Origin: Platynereis dumerilii
Lineage: Eukaryota > Annelida > Polychaeta > Phyllodocida > Nereididae
Assembly (NCBI GenBank): GCA_026936325.1
Contig: JAPTHN010000001.1
Span: forward strand, 101,881,859 to 101,945,858
Length of the DNA: 64,000 nucleotides
Reading direction: 5' to 3'
Position 1 is the stretch's first letter; the number at the start of each line of letters is the position of its first letter. The position numbers and the translations under genes were made by a program. Below, one piece after another: positions 1-11,800 of this stretch. The notes under the pieces are model-generated. The model was not told where the DNA came from. It made no database searches and worked only from the letters and a program-made list of their open reading frames with translations.

Positions 1-1398
1 CGGAATGCAAAGGCAAATCACTGAGTGACAAACTTACTTCCAAAAGCAACTGTAACATAAGGCTTGATCACACATTTGCATTGACTCATATGGTTACCAA
101 ATTGCAGATGATGATTTACACTAATTTTCTCCTTTTTGGTCACTTTTGATATATACAATGTTGGATGGGATTGGGTCTTTACGTCCTGTATTCATGCACT
201 TGGAATAGGCTAATTAGGACAGGAGCAGGACATGGCAATGAAATGATGCTATAGATGATTGCAACAGGCGTCCAACATAAAAAAGGCCCAAGTGACAATA
301 TTCAGTCATGTGACAGAGGTTTATGAACTTAATATCATTGCCATATTGGAAGAAATTCTACCTATCTGCTCAGCTTTAAGAAAAAATTATGCTGCTTCTA
401 AATTTAGTAAGTTAATCTCCGCAATTGAATGAAAAAGAGGGAAATCTAATGCAATCCTCTTAAAGTACCAGATTTGCAAATTTATAAAGAATTTATAAGA
501 AAGGTGTATGTAAGAGCTCAAAATAACCACCAAGGTATAGCATAACAATATCTTATTTTCTATTGACAGCGTAACGTTACCAAGCTTATATCACATAGCA
601 ATAAACAAAATTTTAAAAATGAGTACTATTTTTTGCAAAAAACTATTTGCATTTGTCATCAGTGCGTAACTAGGGGGTCTCAAGCGGGGGGCATGGGGGG
701 GCCATGCGATTCTCTAGTGGGGCATCAATAACAATAATTGTATATTTCAGCCAAGGTTGAAAAGTTCATATGGGGGGGGGGGGGCACCTGGGGGGCAAAG
801 GTGCAATATGGGGGGGGGGGTCACGTGCCCTCCAATAGGGATGCCACTGTTTGTAATATATACTACAAGAATCTTCAGAAAAATTTACACATTGAAGAAC
901 TTTACAGCTTCACTTTTAAACATATGATAGATAATTTTTGGCCTATGTATTAAAGGTCATGGATACACCTGTCGTAGCAATAATGTATAAATTTATACAT
1001 TATAGGCATTTTCAAAAGGTCATTTTCAAAATACCATTAGCCATATGCATGAGTCACGAAACATGTGGCCATTGTACCCAGCTTCCAAGTAAAATTGAGG
1101 CACATTTCAGACACATGCATGAGGGAAATTGATCTGGGAAATTAATCTGGGTCATTCGATCTGGGACAGTGAATGACCAGCTTGTTATATTAACTGCTGC
1201 ATGAAGTGCCTGTAATTATCTATTATTATGGACAAGGTGTCACGGCTGCCTCTTCAGCATGGGTATTCAGGAAAAGTTACTTAAAGACCATTTATTTACT
1301 TATTTTTTATATGTGAATTGATGTTTATAGGAAAACTAAACTTAAATTGGTCATATTTATGCATATATACAGATATATAAATCATCAGTGTTACTTAC
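1..1398. other. Intron or 3' part of the SNCAIP-like gene; no exon placed
   Basis: No convincing coding exon or polyadenylation site for the minus-strand gene was found. The stretch contains the hAT-type miniature element at 660-849. The small open frames over 738-1132 read through its G-runs and unique AT-rich DNA and look spurious. Confidence 0.5.
660..849. mobile_element. hAT-type miniature element with 8-bp target duplication
   Basis: Ends are CAGTGCGTAAC on the left and GATGCCACTG on the right, near-inverted. The flanks are TTTGTCAT (652-659) and TTTGTAAT (850-857), a 7/8 match expected of an aged 8-bp hAT duplication. The interior is G-runs with no coding capacity. Confidence 0.7.
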
Positions 1399-2851
1399 AG
1401 GACTATTGCCATCCTCATGTTCATCATCAGCATCCTCATCACTCTCAACATCCTCCTCCTCATCTTCATCATCATCATCACCGGCTATGCTGCCACTGAT
1501 GATCGAAGCCTCCTCTATAGTGGTTAACCGCATTTCGAACTGCATGCTAGGGGGGATCCTCATAGCACCATCTGAAGGTAAACTTGGTTCGATATCTTCC
1601 AAAAGTTCTGAGCCCAGAGCAGTTAGGATGTCCTCAGACTCCTGTTCTATGTCACGCAGAAGTGAGGACCTATCGACACCGGGGTCGAGCGATGACCTCC
1701 CAGGGGACAAGGTCGCAAGGCCACTTACAGTATGCTCTGGCTCCATCTCCTCAGAGGATAACATTTCTTGGCCTTTACTAATGTGCTCCTTATCCGTACC
1801 ACATAAGACGGCGGTAAATCCCACTCTGTCTCCGTCCACCGCACGGCCAATTTCCTCGACCCCACGGAGTGCATCTCTCTGATGGTCGTGTTTTCGCGGA
1901 ATATTCTCCGATTGTTCAAAGGCTCGGTCCATCTTAGCACCTGAGAAGACAGAGCGACTAACAGTCCTAAGAGAGCCATCATTAGTACTGTCACCAAAGC
2001 CCTGCTTGCTTGATTCATCTTTCGTGAATGTCAACTCTTTTGTATGCCGTGCAGAAGAGCTGTGAGCCAAACTACTCTTTAATGACTCTCCATTAACCAC
2101 ACCAGTCCTGTTTTTGGCACCATCACTTTTCCTGTCCAGGTGATTATCTCTCCCAGAGAAGCTGCCTGGGAAAGTATTGCCTGGGAAAGTACTGCCTGGG
2201 AAAGTATTGCCCTGGAAAGCATCAGCTGTGATGTCTGGTCCAGTAGGGAAACTGTTGGGTCTAGAATACTGAATGTGAGGGTCTCTGTTGTCATCTCCTA
2301 CCTGGCTTACAGAGTCCATGGCGTCTATATCATCCTCAAGATAACCTATACTGTCATTAGGTAGATCAATACTGGACTCCGATGCAGGTTCTACTATTTC
2401 AATCACATTAGCATCGTAAGAAGCGTCATGGGGTTCTTGGTAACCATAGCGGTCAATAGCACCCTGACCATCCTGCCTTACGCCCTTGTAATGCGGGTGA
2501 TAACTTCTCATGTTATACAACTCATCGTAGGTGTGGTCTTTCAAGTCTGTTGCTATCTGGCTGCCATTTCTTTCTATAAGGTCAAGACCTTTTGAGCTGC
2601 CTCTGGAACTGAACCTTGCACTGTTTATGTCATTTTGAGGGTCATTGTCCTTTGTGTGAGTAGCGTTAAGTCTCTTTTTTCGCTCACTCTTAAAAGACTG
2701 CCTGTTGGATAAACTTTCACTGCTGACATATAACTCCATCTGACTCAGGTTCCCCAGAGACTCTTCACTGGAAGCCTCTGATGGTTTTGGCTGAGTTTCC
2801 TTCCTGGAATGTGGGTGGTACATTTCCTTATACACCTCGGAAAGTGAATCT
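1399..2851 (-). CDS. SNCAIP: SNCAIP-like exon 12 (large C-terminal low-complexity exon)
   Basis: 1453 bp, acceptor TTGCAG, perfect GTAAGT donor after CCT (phase 0), so at least one more exon follows outside what I can place. Encodes DSLSEVYKEMYHPHSRK, a Ser-rich disordered region, a short TFPG tandem repeat, and an acidic tail of mostly Asp and Glu (from about 1510 down to 1410). No catalytic domain is visible. The open frame on the opposite strand over 1388-1882 is a polyserine antisense shadow of the acidic tail. Confidence 0.82.
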
Positions 2852-5800
2852 CTGCAAAAAAATAGATAGAAAATAAGGAAGTCTTTATGTTGTAAACTGT
2901 AGCTAATCATTTTGTAAATTTTTGTTGGCTAAGCATGAATTTTGCCAGACGACATCTCTGATACTAATTCGTACTCATAACACCTGACCATCTGACAAAC
3001 ATTATAATTTTCACTACATGATTATTACAGACCTGATCTTCTTGATCTGTTAAGCTTACACGAAAGCACACAGGTGACATACACTCTAAAAAATTTCAGA
3101 CAAAATTGGTTTTTTAGATTCAAAATGGTTTTTCGAAAAACCAAATTTCAATGCAAAACCAACATGGATTTTTTAAAAAACCATTTTGAATCTAAAAAAC
3201 CAATTTTGTCCCCACATTTTTTAGAGTGTAGGCTTACAGGTTGATTTTCAAATAATGTAAGGCTGATAATTTACAGGCCACGTATTCTCAAACAAGTATT
3301 TTTAAAATGCACATTATCTGTTATACCTTTGAAACCTCCATGCAACATTGTCAATCTCGTCTGGAGAAGGCAGACTGTTTATACTGACGTCATCAGTGTG
3401 TCGTTGCAACTCTTGTAATCTTTGCCAAGCAGCGGAAGTTGAGCTGATAGGCGCTTCCTGTGGACTCTCCAGGTCTTGTCTCAGCATTTTGAGCTTTGAT
3501 AACATGGCTTTGACATCATCCCTCCTGGGGAATAAACAAAGCAAAGAGAGCATTGTCTAGTGTATCAAATAATATTCCCTGCAAAAATTGCTTTCAAAAT
3601 AGATATACTAAAACAAGCAGTGTAAGCATATATATTTCAAACAGTTTCATGGCCTGTCAAATACCCAATATACGGAATGAAAGAGGATCTTAGTTATGGA
3701 TACGGCCCAAATAAGACTTATTACGATTTACCTGTAGGCATATTATTTAAGATGGACAGGTATGTACCATTTCATTTTCCGATTAGGATATTCGGTTCTT
3801 TTGGATAAACAATGACCTATGCAATATCAATTCTGTTTATTCTGTTCTAGCAACAACCATGAAATACATTTAATATGGAATCAAATAGCTGATCTTTGGG
3901 GTGTATACTGACTATCAAGAGTAACTGTAGACAAGTATACTGCATGCATTTACCATCATCACTGGTCCATTTACTTGACAGGGGAATGGTCCCAGGGTGC
4001 ATACACACAAGCATGTGGCGACAACATGCACAAGGAACATGTATCCATGACCTTGATGTTTGATGTGTGTCCATTACAGGCTTAGCAACACTACATGTAA
4101 TGGCTTATGTCACCATTTCTTAGGCCTATTACATTACCTTCAGTTCTTTGGTGTTACTAATTTGGACACTGTAGCATCAGAACATACAAGTACTACACCT
4201 GTACTCAGGTACTAGATAGATGATGCCATAGTAGTACATGTAGGCTTACTGAATTTTAGTAGACCTGTTTTTTCACAAAAACTTATTGAAGCAGTTTTTT
4301 GTCATTTTTGTCACCAGTCTATCTATAGTTTTGGTCTCATCGAAAATTCTAAAGATTTTCCTCCCACTTTTTCTCACATCTTTTCTAATATTTTGTGTTC
4401 CTCATAAACAGACATAGAAATATACACAAAATATTGATAACTAAGTACATAATATGATGATACGAAGAGCTTAGACCTTTTTCCACAAGGGAAGAATAAA
4501 TTTATGGATTTAACCGATTCATCAATGAAGTATTCCGATATTGGTAGCAGACATTTACACTGCATGCATAAATGCATCCCTCAGCATATTACATGTTAGC
4601 ATGACAATAAATACTCATCAAGCAGAGCAGCTCACAGATAACAAATCACCGTGTTGGACGACAGAATAAATGAGAAATTGACGTACAACACAAAAGATCC
4701 TTTCTTGGCTCCGTTGAAGCGTTGGCGGAGAGCGGAATTTTCGATGTACAGGTCTTCCATCTGTGTCACTACGTGGTCTAATATTTCAGACAGGTTGCCA
4801 TGGTAATCGGTTGTTTGTGCTGATGTAGCCTTAAAATCCCTCGTCATATTCAGCAGCTGGAGTGAAACACAAGAAACTGGAGAAAGTTGGAAAAGTGTCA
4901 CCATGCAATGTTGTGTAAATTTGTATACACATTAGGGGAGAGTCCCCTCGATCGGACCGGTGCCTCGATTGGAACACTTCAATTATTATGTAACTATTGA
5001 ACATATCAAAACCATTTGTGTCCAAAATAATTCCTTTTTGATCATTTGCAAAGGGTCATGGGTCATTGACTTGATAAAGCACTGATATTTGAAGTTTGAA
5101 TGTCAATTAAAAAATGGCAATGTCTGATCTAACATGGTGATGCAGATTTTATACCACCAGGTTCAACCTGTTGATGGCCAATCTTCCAAAATCTGTCCCT
5201 GCGACCCCCAACTAACTGTCTTCCAAAATGAAAAAGAAAAATTCATTTATCTATAAAATATCTGAGCACTGGCTCAAATTTTGCAAATGACAGTTATTTC
5301 CTCGATTGGACCACTCATGTGTCCTCCACTGGACCACCTTAAGAACATACTTATGTTGATAATGTCATGTGTAGATATGACAATTGAAGCTTTATGACAA
5401 ACATTAATCTAAAAATCCCGAAATTTGTGTCCAGGGTAAAGTGAAATCCCTTATGAAAGTTTCACTCCCATGCTAAGATGCCCTCTACTGGCAGTTTCTG
5501 GAATAATCTTGATGAATTAAATAAACCAAAAAACAAGCTTAGTTTTTAATTTTTATGGTATCAATAACTAATTATGAAACACAAGGACTGCTGTTTCAGA
5601 GTTTGAGATTGATATAAAGGGTTTGAATAGCATAAAACATAATTTTTGAATTGTTCCAATCGAGGCAACTTGGTGGTCCCATCGCGGATACCATTTCATT
5701 GATCTGAGAATTTGAAGACTTTTTTTTACTATGGCCTAGGGTCAACAAAAATGAAGTTTTATCCTCAATATTGTAACTCAATGTATTTCAACCCAACGTC

Positions 5801-8800
5801 CGTCTTTCTGGCAGGTTTTTACCATCATATCTCACTAATACCCTTTGCACACTGAACCCCTGAAGTTAAGTGTTCCGATCCAGGGGACTCTTCCCTACAT
5901 GTGTGATGTGGTGAGCACGATTGCATAATAAGTGTCATAAGGAGCTATATCAGAGTTGGTTTACTGGAAGGTGTGTGGTTCATGTGTGGTTTATCTGAAG
6001 GAAGTACTAAAATAAATCAAATTTCCTCTCACCATTCATATTTCTGCTGAAAGGACTACATGCACTGTAAAACCACCAGTTGTAACTTATGCTAACTCTT
6101 GCTTAAAAATTACACCTTCTTCCCATAAATCAAATTACAGAAAATGTTAAATAAACCATGAAAAGAGTTGTCATTATGTCGAGTAGGTTTGAAGGTTTCA
6201 ACTTGTTTCTGTAATTCAACACACTCAGCATGGCAATCTAAAAACCCAGTTCTTCATCAATTCAGCTATTTAAGGAACTTAAACGCCCATGGTGTCAAAC
6301 CTTATTCTGCAACAAACCTCATTGTGTTCTGTTTTTAATCTTCTTCTGTCATCTTCATATCTGCAAAACAAACACAAAACAAGCATTTAAAAGACGTTAT
6401 CTGGGGCAAAGAAACGATTTGCAACAGTGTAGGGCTACAGGCTACAGCTAAAAGTCAGGAATTATTCAGACCTATTGAAGCAATGGTTTCTTTCAAAAAA
6501 GATTAAGGCCAATCAATTATGCCTTTTCAATGGTATTTCTATCACTATATCTAAATGGGAAAACAGACGAAAGGCCATTAAAGTGTTTTAGAAAATTTGT
6601 AATAATTCAAGTCACGAATCAGAACTTTTAATGCATTTGTGATTTCCAAGAGCAAAAGGTGCTGCAGCAAAGGTAACTACAAAATTTAAAATTAGACTCG
6701 TTTAATGCCAAGGCAAAGTTTGTAGAAAGTAGAGATTTGAGAGATTTGATCAAAGAGGCTTAGGACACAGGAATTAACCAATGACAAGAGTCACAAGACA
6801 GTAGTTTAAGTTGGAAAATCCATCCCAAAACTCCAGAATTTTATCCTCGTAGTGGTGCATTACACTTCTTGGCATATCTAACGGTCGTGGCCTACACATA
6901 ACATGTAGTTCAGACCATTTAAAACATGTCAAGTAGGCCTACAACAATTAGTAGAATGGTGCATTCTTTGACTCAGTGAAATTCGTAAAATATTTTTGTG
7001 ATTGAAAGTGGATAACGGTACCTTTTAAATCGTTGAAGGCAAAAAACAGAGCTTGCCAGGGAGGCAGGGGAAAATGTTATTTTGGGACTGACTTAACACA
7101 ATGTCATGAAAAAAGGCACTGAACATGGTTGTCGAAGGAAGTGTTATTGGTCTTTTACGTCAAACATGGGGCTCCAAAAACTTTACCAAGTCTTGCCTTT
7201 ATAACTATGAGTGATGAATTACTGTTGGTGTTTTCTTTTAGAGTGACAAATAAGATTGATTATTTTAGTATCTATATGCCTATAATCTGTATAATATGGA
7301 TAGCACTGCCTGGATCTTACGTTTTAATAATTTTTTTGTCGGATGTCTCAATGCTGCTGGCTCTGAAGCTATTTCAGTTAATATGAGCAGCCGCCAAGGG
7401 CAGAAGTAATCATGAGATGATAAGACTGCGAGCACAGACCAAGGTTGGGATTTTTCAAGGTTAACTTATTCTGCACTACATGTATTGATTTATTTACTAA
7501 CCTCTTGATTAAAGCACTTTTGAAAGCCAGTTTTTGGGCCAGTTGTCTGTTGCTGTGAATTGCCACCAGGTAAGCTGCACAATGCCGGTGATTTGCTGCC
7601 TGGGCGAATTGGAAGGGTGTGACGTCACTCTGGTTCTTTATGCAGACATCTCTGCCATACTCCACCAGTGTCTGAAAAGGAAGCCAATACTTTACTTCTT
7701 AAAATTTGTCAGCGTAATATCATATAATAAAAACAAAGCAGTATTGGAGGTTAGCTTGCTTGTAGGCAAAGCTACCATTATTGCACAATCATTGTTAAAA
7801 CTGAAAAAGATTCATGAAGGCCTATTTCAAGGCAGAACATTGTCCTACACATGCACAAAAAAACAGATTGCTTAGGCTTAATAGACAGCCAATCTAGGAT
7901 TGGTCACAGAAGATTGGTAGTCACAATGGCAGATGAGTAGGCCAAACAAGTATTCGTTTATCACAACCATTATCTCAAATAACCACTTGGATCATTTGGA
8001 AACATTTCAACCAATGGATGCCAAGCACAACCAATCTGTTTTTATTGTGTATACACATGTGTAACGAAAAAAATATTTCTAGCGCCAAATTTAAGGCACT
8101 GTGTGTATAAATATATAATTTTGAAATTATATACTTACCTGTAGACAAGTTAGGTGTCCATACTTAGCAGCCAAGTGAGCTGGAGTGTTGCTAGCAAAAT
8201 CCAATGGTTCCCTGACACTTCCTCTGCTTTGCAGTTTATCTAATAGGAGCCTAAGGCAACCATCCTGTGAATAGGAAAATAAACTCCATTATGCACAAAC
8301 CTCTCTTGCTAATGTCTATAAATAAGTTTTAACTTCTAGGTAAATCTTGCTTCATTAGCACCATTACTTAAATTTCCTTTACCTGTCCAAACTTAGCGGC
8401 TTGATGTACCAACGACCTGCGCTGTTTGGTGGAGGAGAATTCCTTAGAAACGCTTGTGTGTTCTATCAACCAGTCGAGTATTTCTATCTTCCCAGCCTGG
8501 AAATGTGAAATATTTTAATATTTTATACATGTATATATATCAAGTAAATATTATTGCCAGAGGCAAATGAGAGCTACAGATGTGTCAGGAATGCACTCAG
8601 TAATTAACTAACATCTGCAGCATAATAAAGACACCAGCACCACTGTGAACCCAAGTTAAGTTCTATAAATCTGGATGATGTTGCATCCATAAGCTTTTGC
8701 AGTTTATAAATGACAAGCTGAGAGAGTGTGAAGTAATGATAAATTGAAAATGCCAACACATTGAAAATGGTGGAACTTGACACAAGCATTATTCGCTGTC

Positions 8801-11800
8801 CCAAGTTTGAAGGTGCGACATAAAACAGACAGCATCTTGTTTCAGTGTCTCTGACGTGCAATTGAAATATCCTTCGTACGGAATGAAAGAGAAACATTTT
8901 GAGGACTCCCACTCTCTCTCTTATATCACATTTTGTGACTCATTTTAACAGAACCTAGTTGGAATAAAATAGTCACAAAAAGTGCCCGGACTGGGGTTTA
9001 GCACCTAGGACCATTGGCATTGAGGGAGAAGCCAAAGTTTTAAGACAAGTGCCTTTACCAACCAGACCATCGATATGGCTTATCATTTAACTATAGAGCC
9101 AGAACTGTAGTTTTAAAAGTTCTGCCGAAGAGTTTTTACTTTGATGAATGAAATGTCAAAAAATCAGAGCTTGCCTGGGCGGCTGGGAGAATGCTATTTT
9201 AAGACTGACTCAACACATGAAGCAAGGCACTAAACATGGTTGTCGAAAGAAGTGCTGTTGGTCTTTCTTGTCAAACACTGCTATTCAAAGCCTTCCAAAG
9301 ACCTCACCAGGCCTGCCTTTGTGACGATGAGTGATGAATTACTGTTGGTGTGTTTTGAGGGATTATGTTACATATATGCCATGAAAACAGTGTTTCTCTT
9401 AGCATCTATACAATATGGATGGCATTGGATGTTATAAGGGCAATATCCCAGGGATAGAGGCAGAGGCAAACATTTTGCAGGCAGATAATGATGTGGTGAA
9501 TATTTCAGGCCACTATAAATAGTCCACCCACAAAAGCTTTGGCTCCTTGCACAAAAATATGCGGTGGAAGGAAGGTGAGGCTATAAATAGAGCAAGATCA
9601 AACAGAAAAAAAGAAGTGCCACTGTGTAATTTGATAGTGGTTGGAAGTCAGTTTTCGCACTACATTGACATCATAATCTGCGCTCAGCTGAAAGTATAGT
9701 CTTACTTATTAGGAAAAATTCTACAACCCTGAATTGAAAGGATGTGGATATTGCAACACAAAGATGAACAAAAATTCAGTAGGCTACTTGTGAAAATTAT
9801 ACTGCTTGTTGCAATTTAAGGGTCTCACAGCATCACACAAGCATCAGTCCCTGTATTAAAATAGACCTGTCTCTTCAGACCTGTGGTTGGGAGGCTGAAG
9901 GCCTCACAGTCCCTTGAAACTTAGAACTGCATGCTGCTGCCACCTGGCGCAAAGTTATTTTTGTATGCTACTTCAAGAAATAGTTATAATTTTATGGCAC
10001 ATTCACAAGGTTTATGTTCAATATAGAGTACCCCCAAGTCAGAGTAGGAAATGATGTTGTCTATTGAATTACACAAGGCCATCAGCAAACTCAGAAACAG
10101 CCCTGGTTTCCTCCAGATAAAAGATGTGAGAGTTCCTCCTCACACTCAGTTTCTGTTGACTGCTCGCTGGAGCACGTGTAATTGCATACATCAAATAGAT
10201 CATATTACGGCCACAATCCTAAGATCTACCTTTTATGAAATGTAACTTTAACATGCCCATTTTTGACCATTTCATGCAGCTTATGTTCCTCCATTAAAAC
10301 GTCCTAAAGAACCAGTTGGAGCCCATTACCTGATTAAAATCATCGATTTGGATTTAGCAGAAATGATCTACAGCTTTACAGCACTTGGTTAATCACAATT
10401 AAATCACATTTTATTAGGACTGTCATGACCATTACACTTAGTTAGAAGCCATACAAAACTTCTAGTGAGACAGCTGTGGAGAAAACAGGCTCCGGCCACA
10501 TTGATTTGGAAATGGTGTAAATATAGGGGGCGCTGTGAGTGACAGCAGCTCCCGGTAAAAAGGTAAAGGTAAAGGGACTTTTATTTAACGTGGGTAGCCA
10601 AGCTAAGTCAGTGACTTGTTTCCAGTTGGGCCCACGGGGCCTCCAATTTATGTCTGATGCCAACGACGATGTCTTGGAATGATAATTGCCAGCCTGGGGA
10701 TTGAACCCGGGTCCCTCACAAGTTTCTGAGGCGAGCACTCTACCGACTGAGCTATCAGGGCTGACTATGCCCCTGGTGGAAGATTAAATATCGAAGCAAG
10801 AGTTATCACAGTCTAAATGAAATGTAGCACGTTTTGTCCTCACCTTTATTGCCAAAGAGGAGGGAGTCAACTTGTCCTTGCTTTCACTCTGGAGCATCTC
10901 AGGAAACTTAGAGCAGAGGAGAACGACGCAATCGAGGTGACCATGGAGGACTGCCAGGTGCAAAGCGGACTGGTCATTCTCATCCACAGTCCTCAGGATG
11001 GTGTCCCTGGATAGGCTGTCCACAAACATACGCTGAAATCCAAAAATAATACAGAGTTTAATCTTTATATTTCATTATTTTTAATAATCCAGGCCTACTT
11101 ACAACCAATCACTCACTTGAAGTCATAAACGCATTTTCGCACGAAGCAGTATCAATATCATTTGATGAGAGAGTTGAAAGGATTGGACACTTGGACAGCC
11201 TTACTTTGGAGGCTCGGTGTGCAAAATGTGCATACTATGATGGAACCAGTAATATTTGGAATTGTTTTCATAAACTAAAATGACATGCTTTTTTTTATTT
11301 CATCCAATTACTACCCTTTCCAAATCGATAAAAAAATTATTCTAAATAGGGCGGAGGTCTTCTCATCTTTAAAATTTGAAGTCAAACAAAAGCGGTCCAA
11401 TCGAGACACCGGCCAGTCCAGGCCACTTTCCCCATTTCTCCACAAGTATATTAATAATTTATATAACACAAAGTGGCAATTATTTGTTTCAACATAAATA
11501 GATATACATAGTATTTCTGCAAAATGCAAGGATCAACAAGATTCATTTGGTGTGACATTAGCCAGAAATACAATATATTTGTACAATAAGAGCAGGATAT
11601 GTACTGAATCCACAGGCAATTTCGTGATAGAGGTGGGCGGAATAGCTTATGGATGCATGGTATGACTCCCAGAAAAGCCAATTGAATTATGCAACGTGAG
11701 AATGGCATTGCAGAAAAGTAAATATAGAAATATGCAGTCTGAGAAATCTGCAGATAATCTACCTTCCATTCATACTGTTATTTTTACCTCTGGACAAAGT

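Noticed and set aside
38-49. A 12-bp in-frame microexon for the minus-strand gene (TTACAG, LLLE, GTAAGT).
   Set aside because: The phase fits after exon 12 and the donor is perfect, but 12 bases carry too little information; chance cannot be excluded without RNA.
1388-1882. Plus-strand polyserine frame of 164 codons.
   Set aside because: It is the antisense of the acidic tail of SNCAIP-like exon 12.
10664-10764. Functional tRNA genes at the two SINE heads (also 29822-29895).
   Set aside because: Boxes A and B are present, but the acceptor stem does not pair properly and both are joined to the same SINE body and tail.
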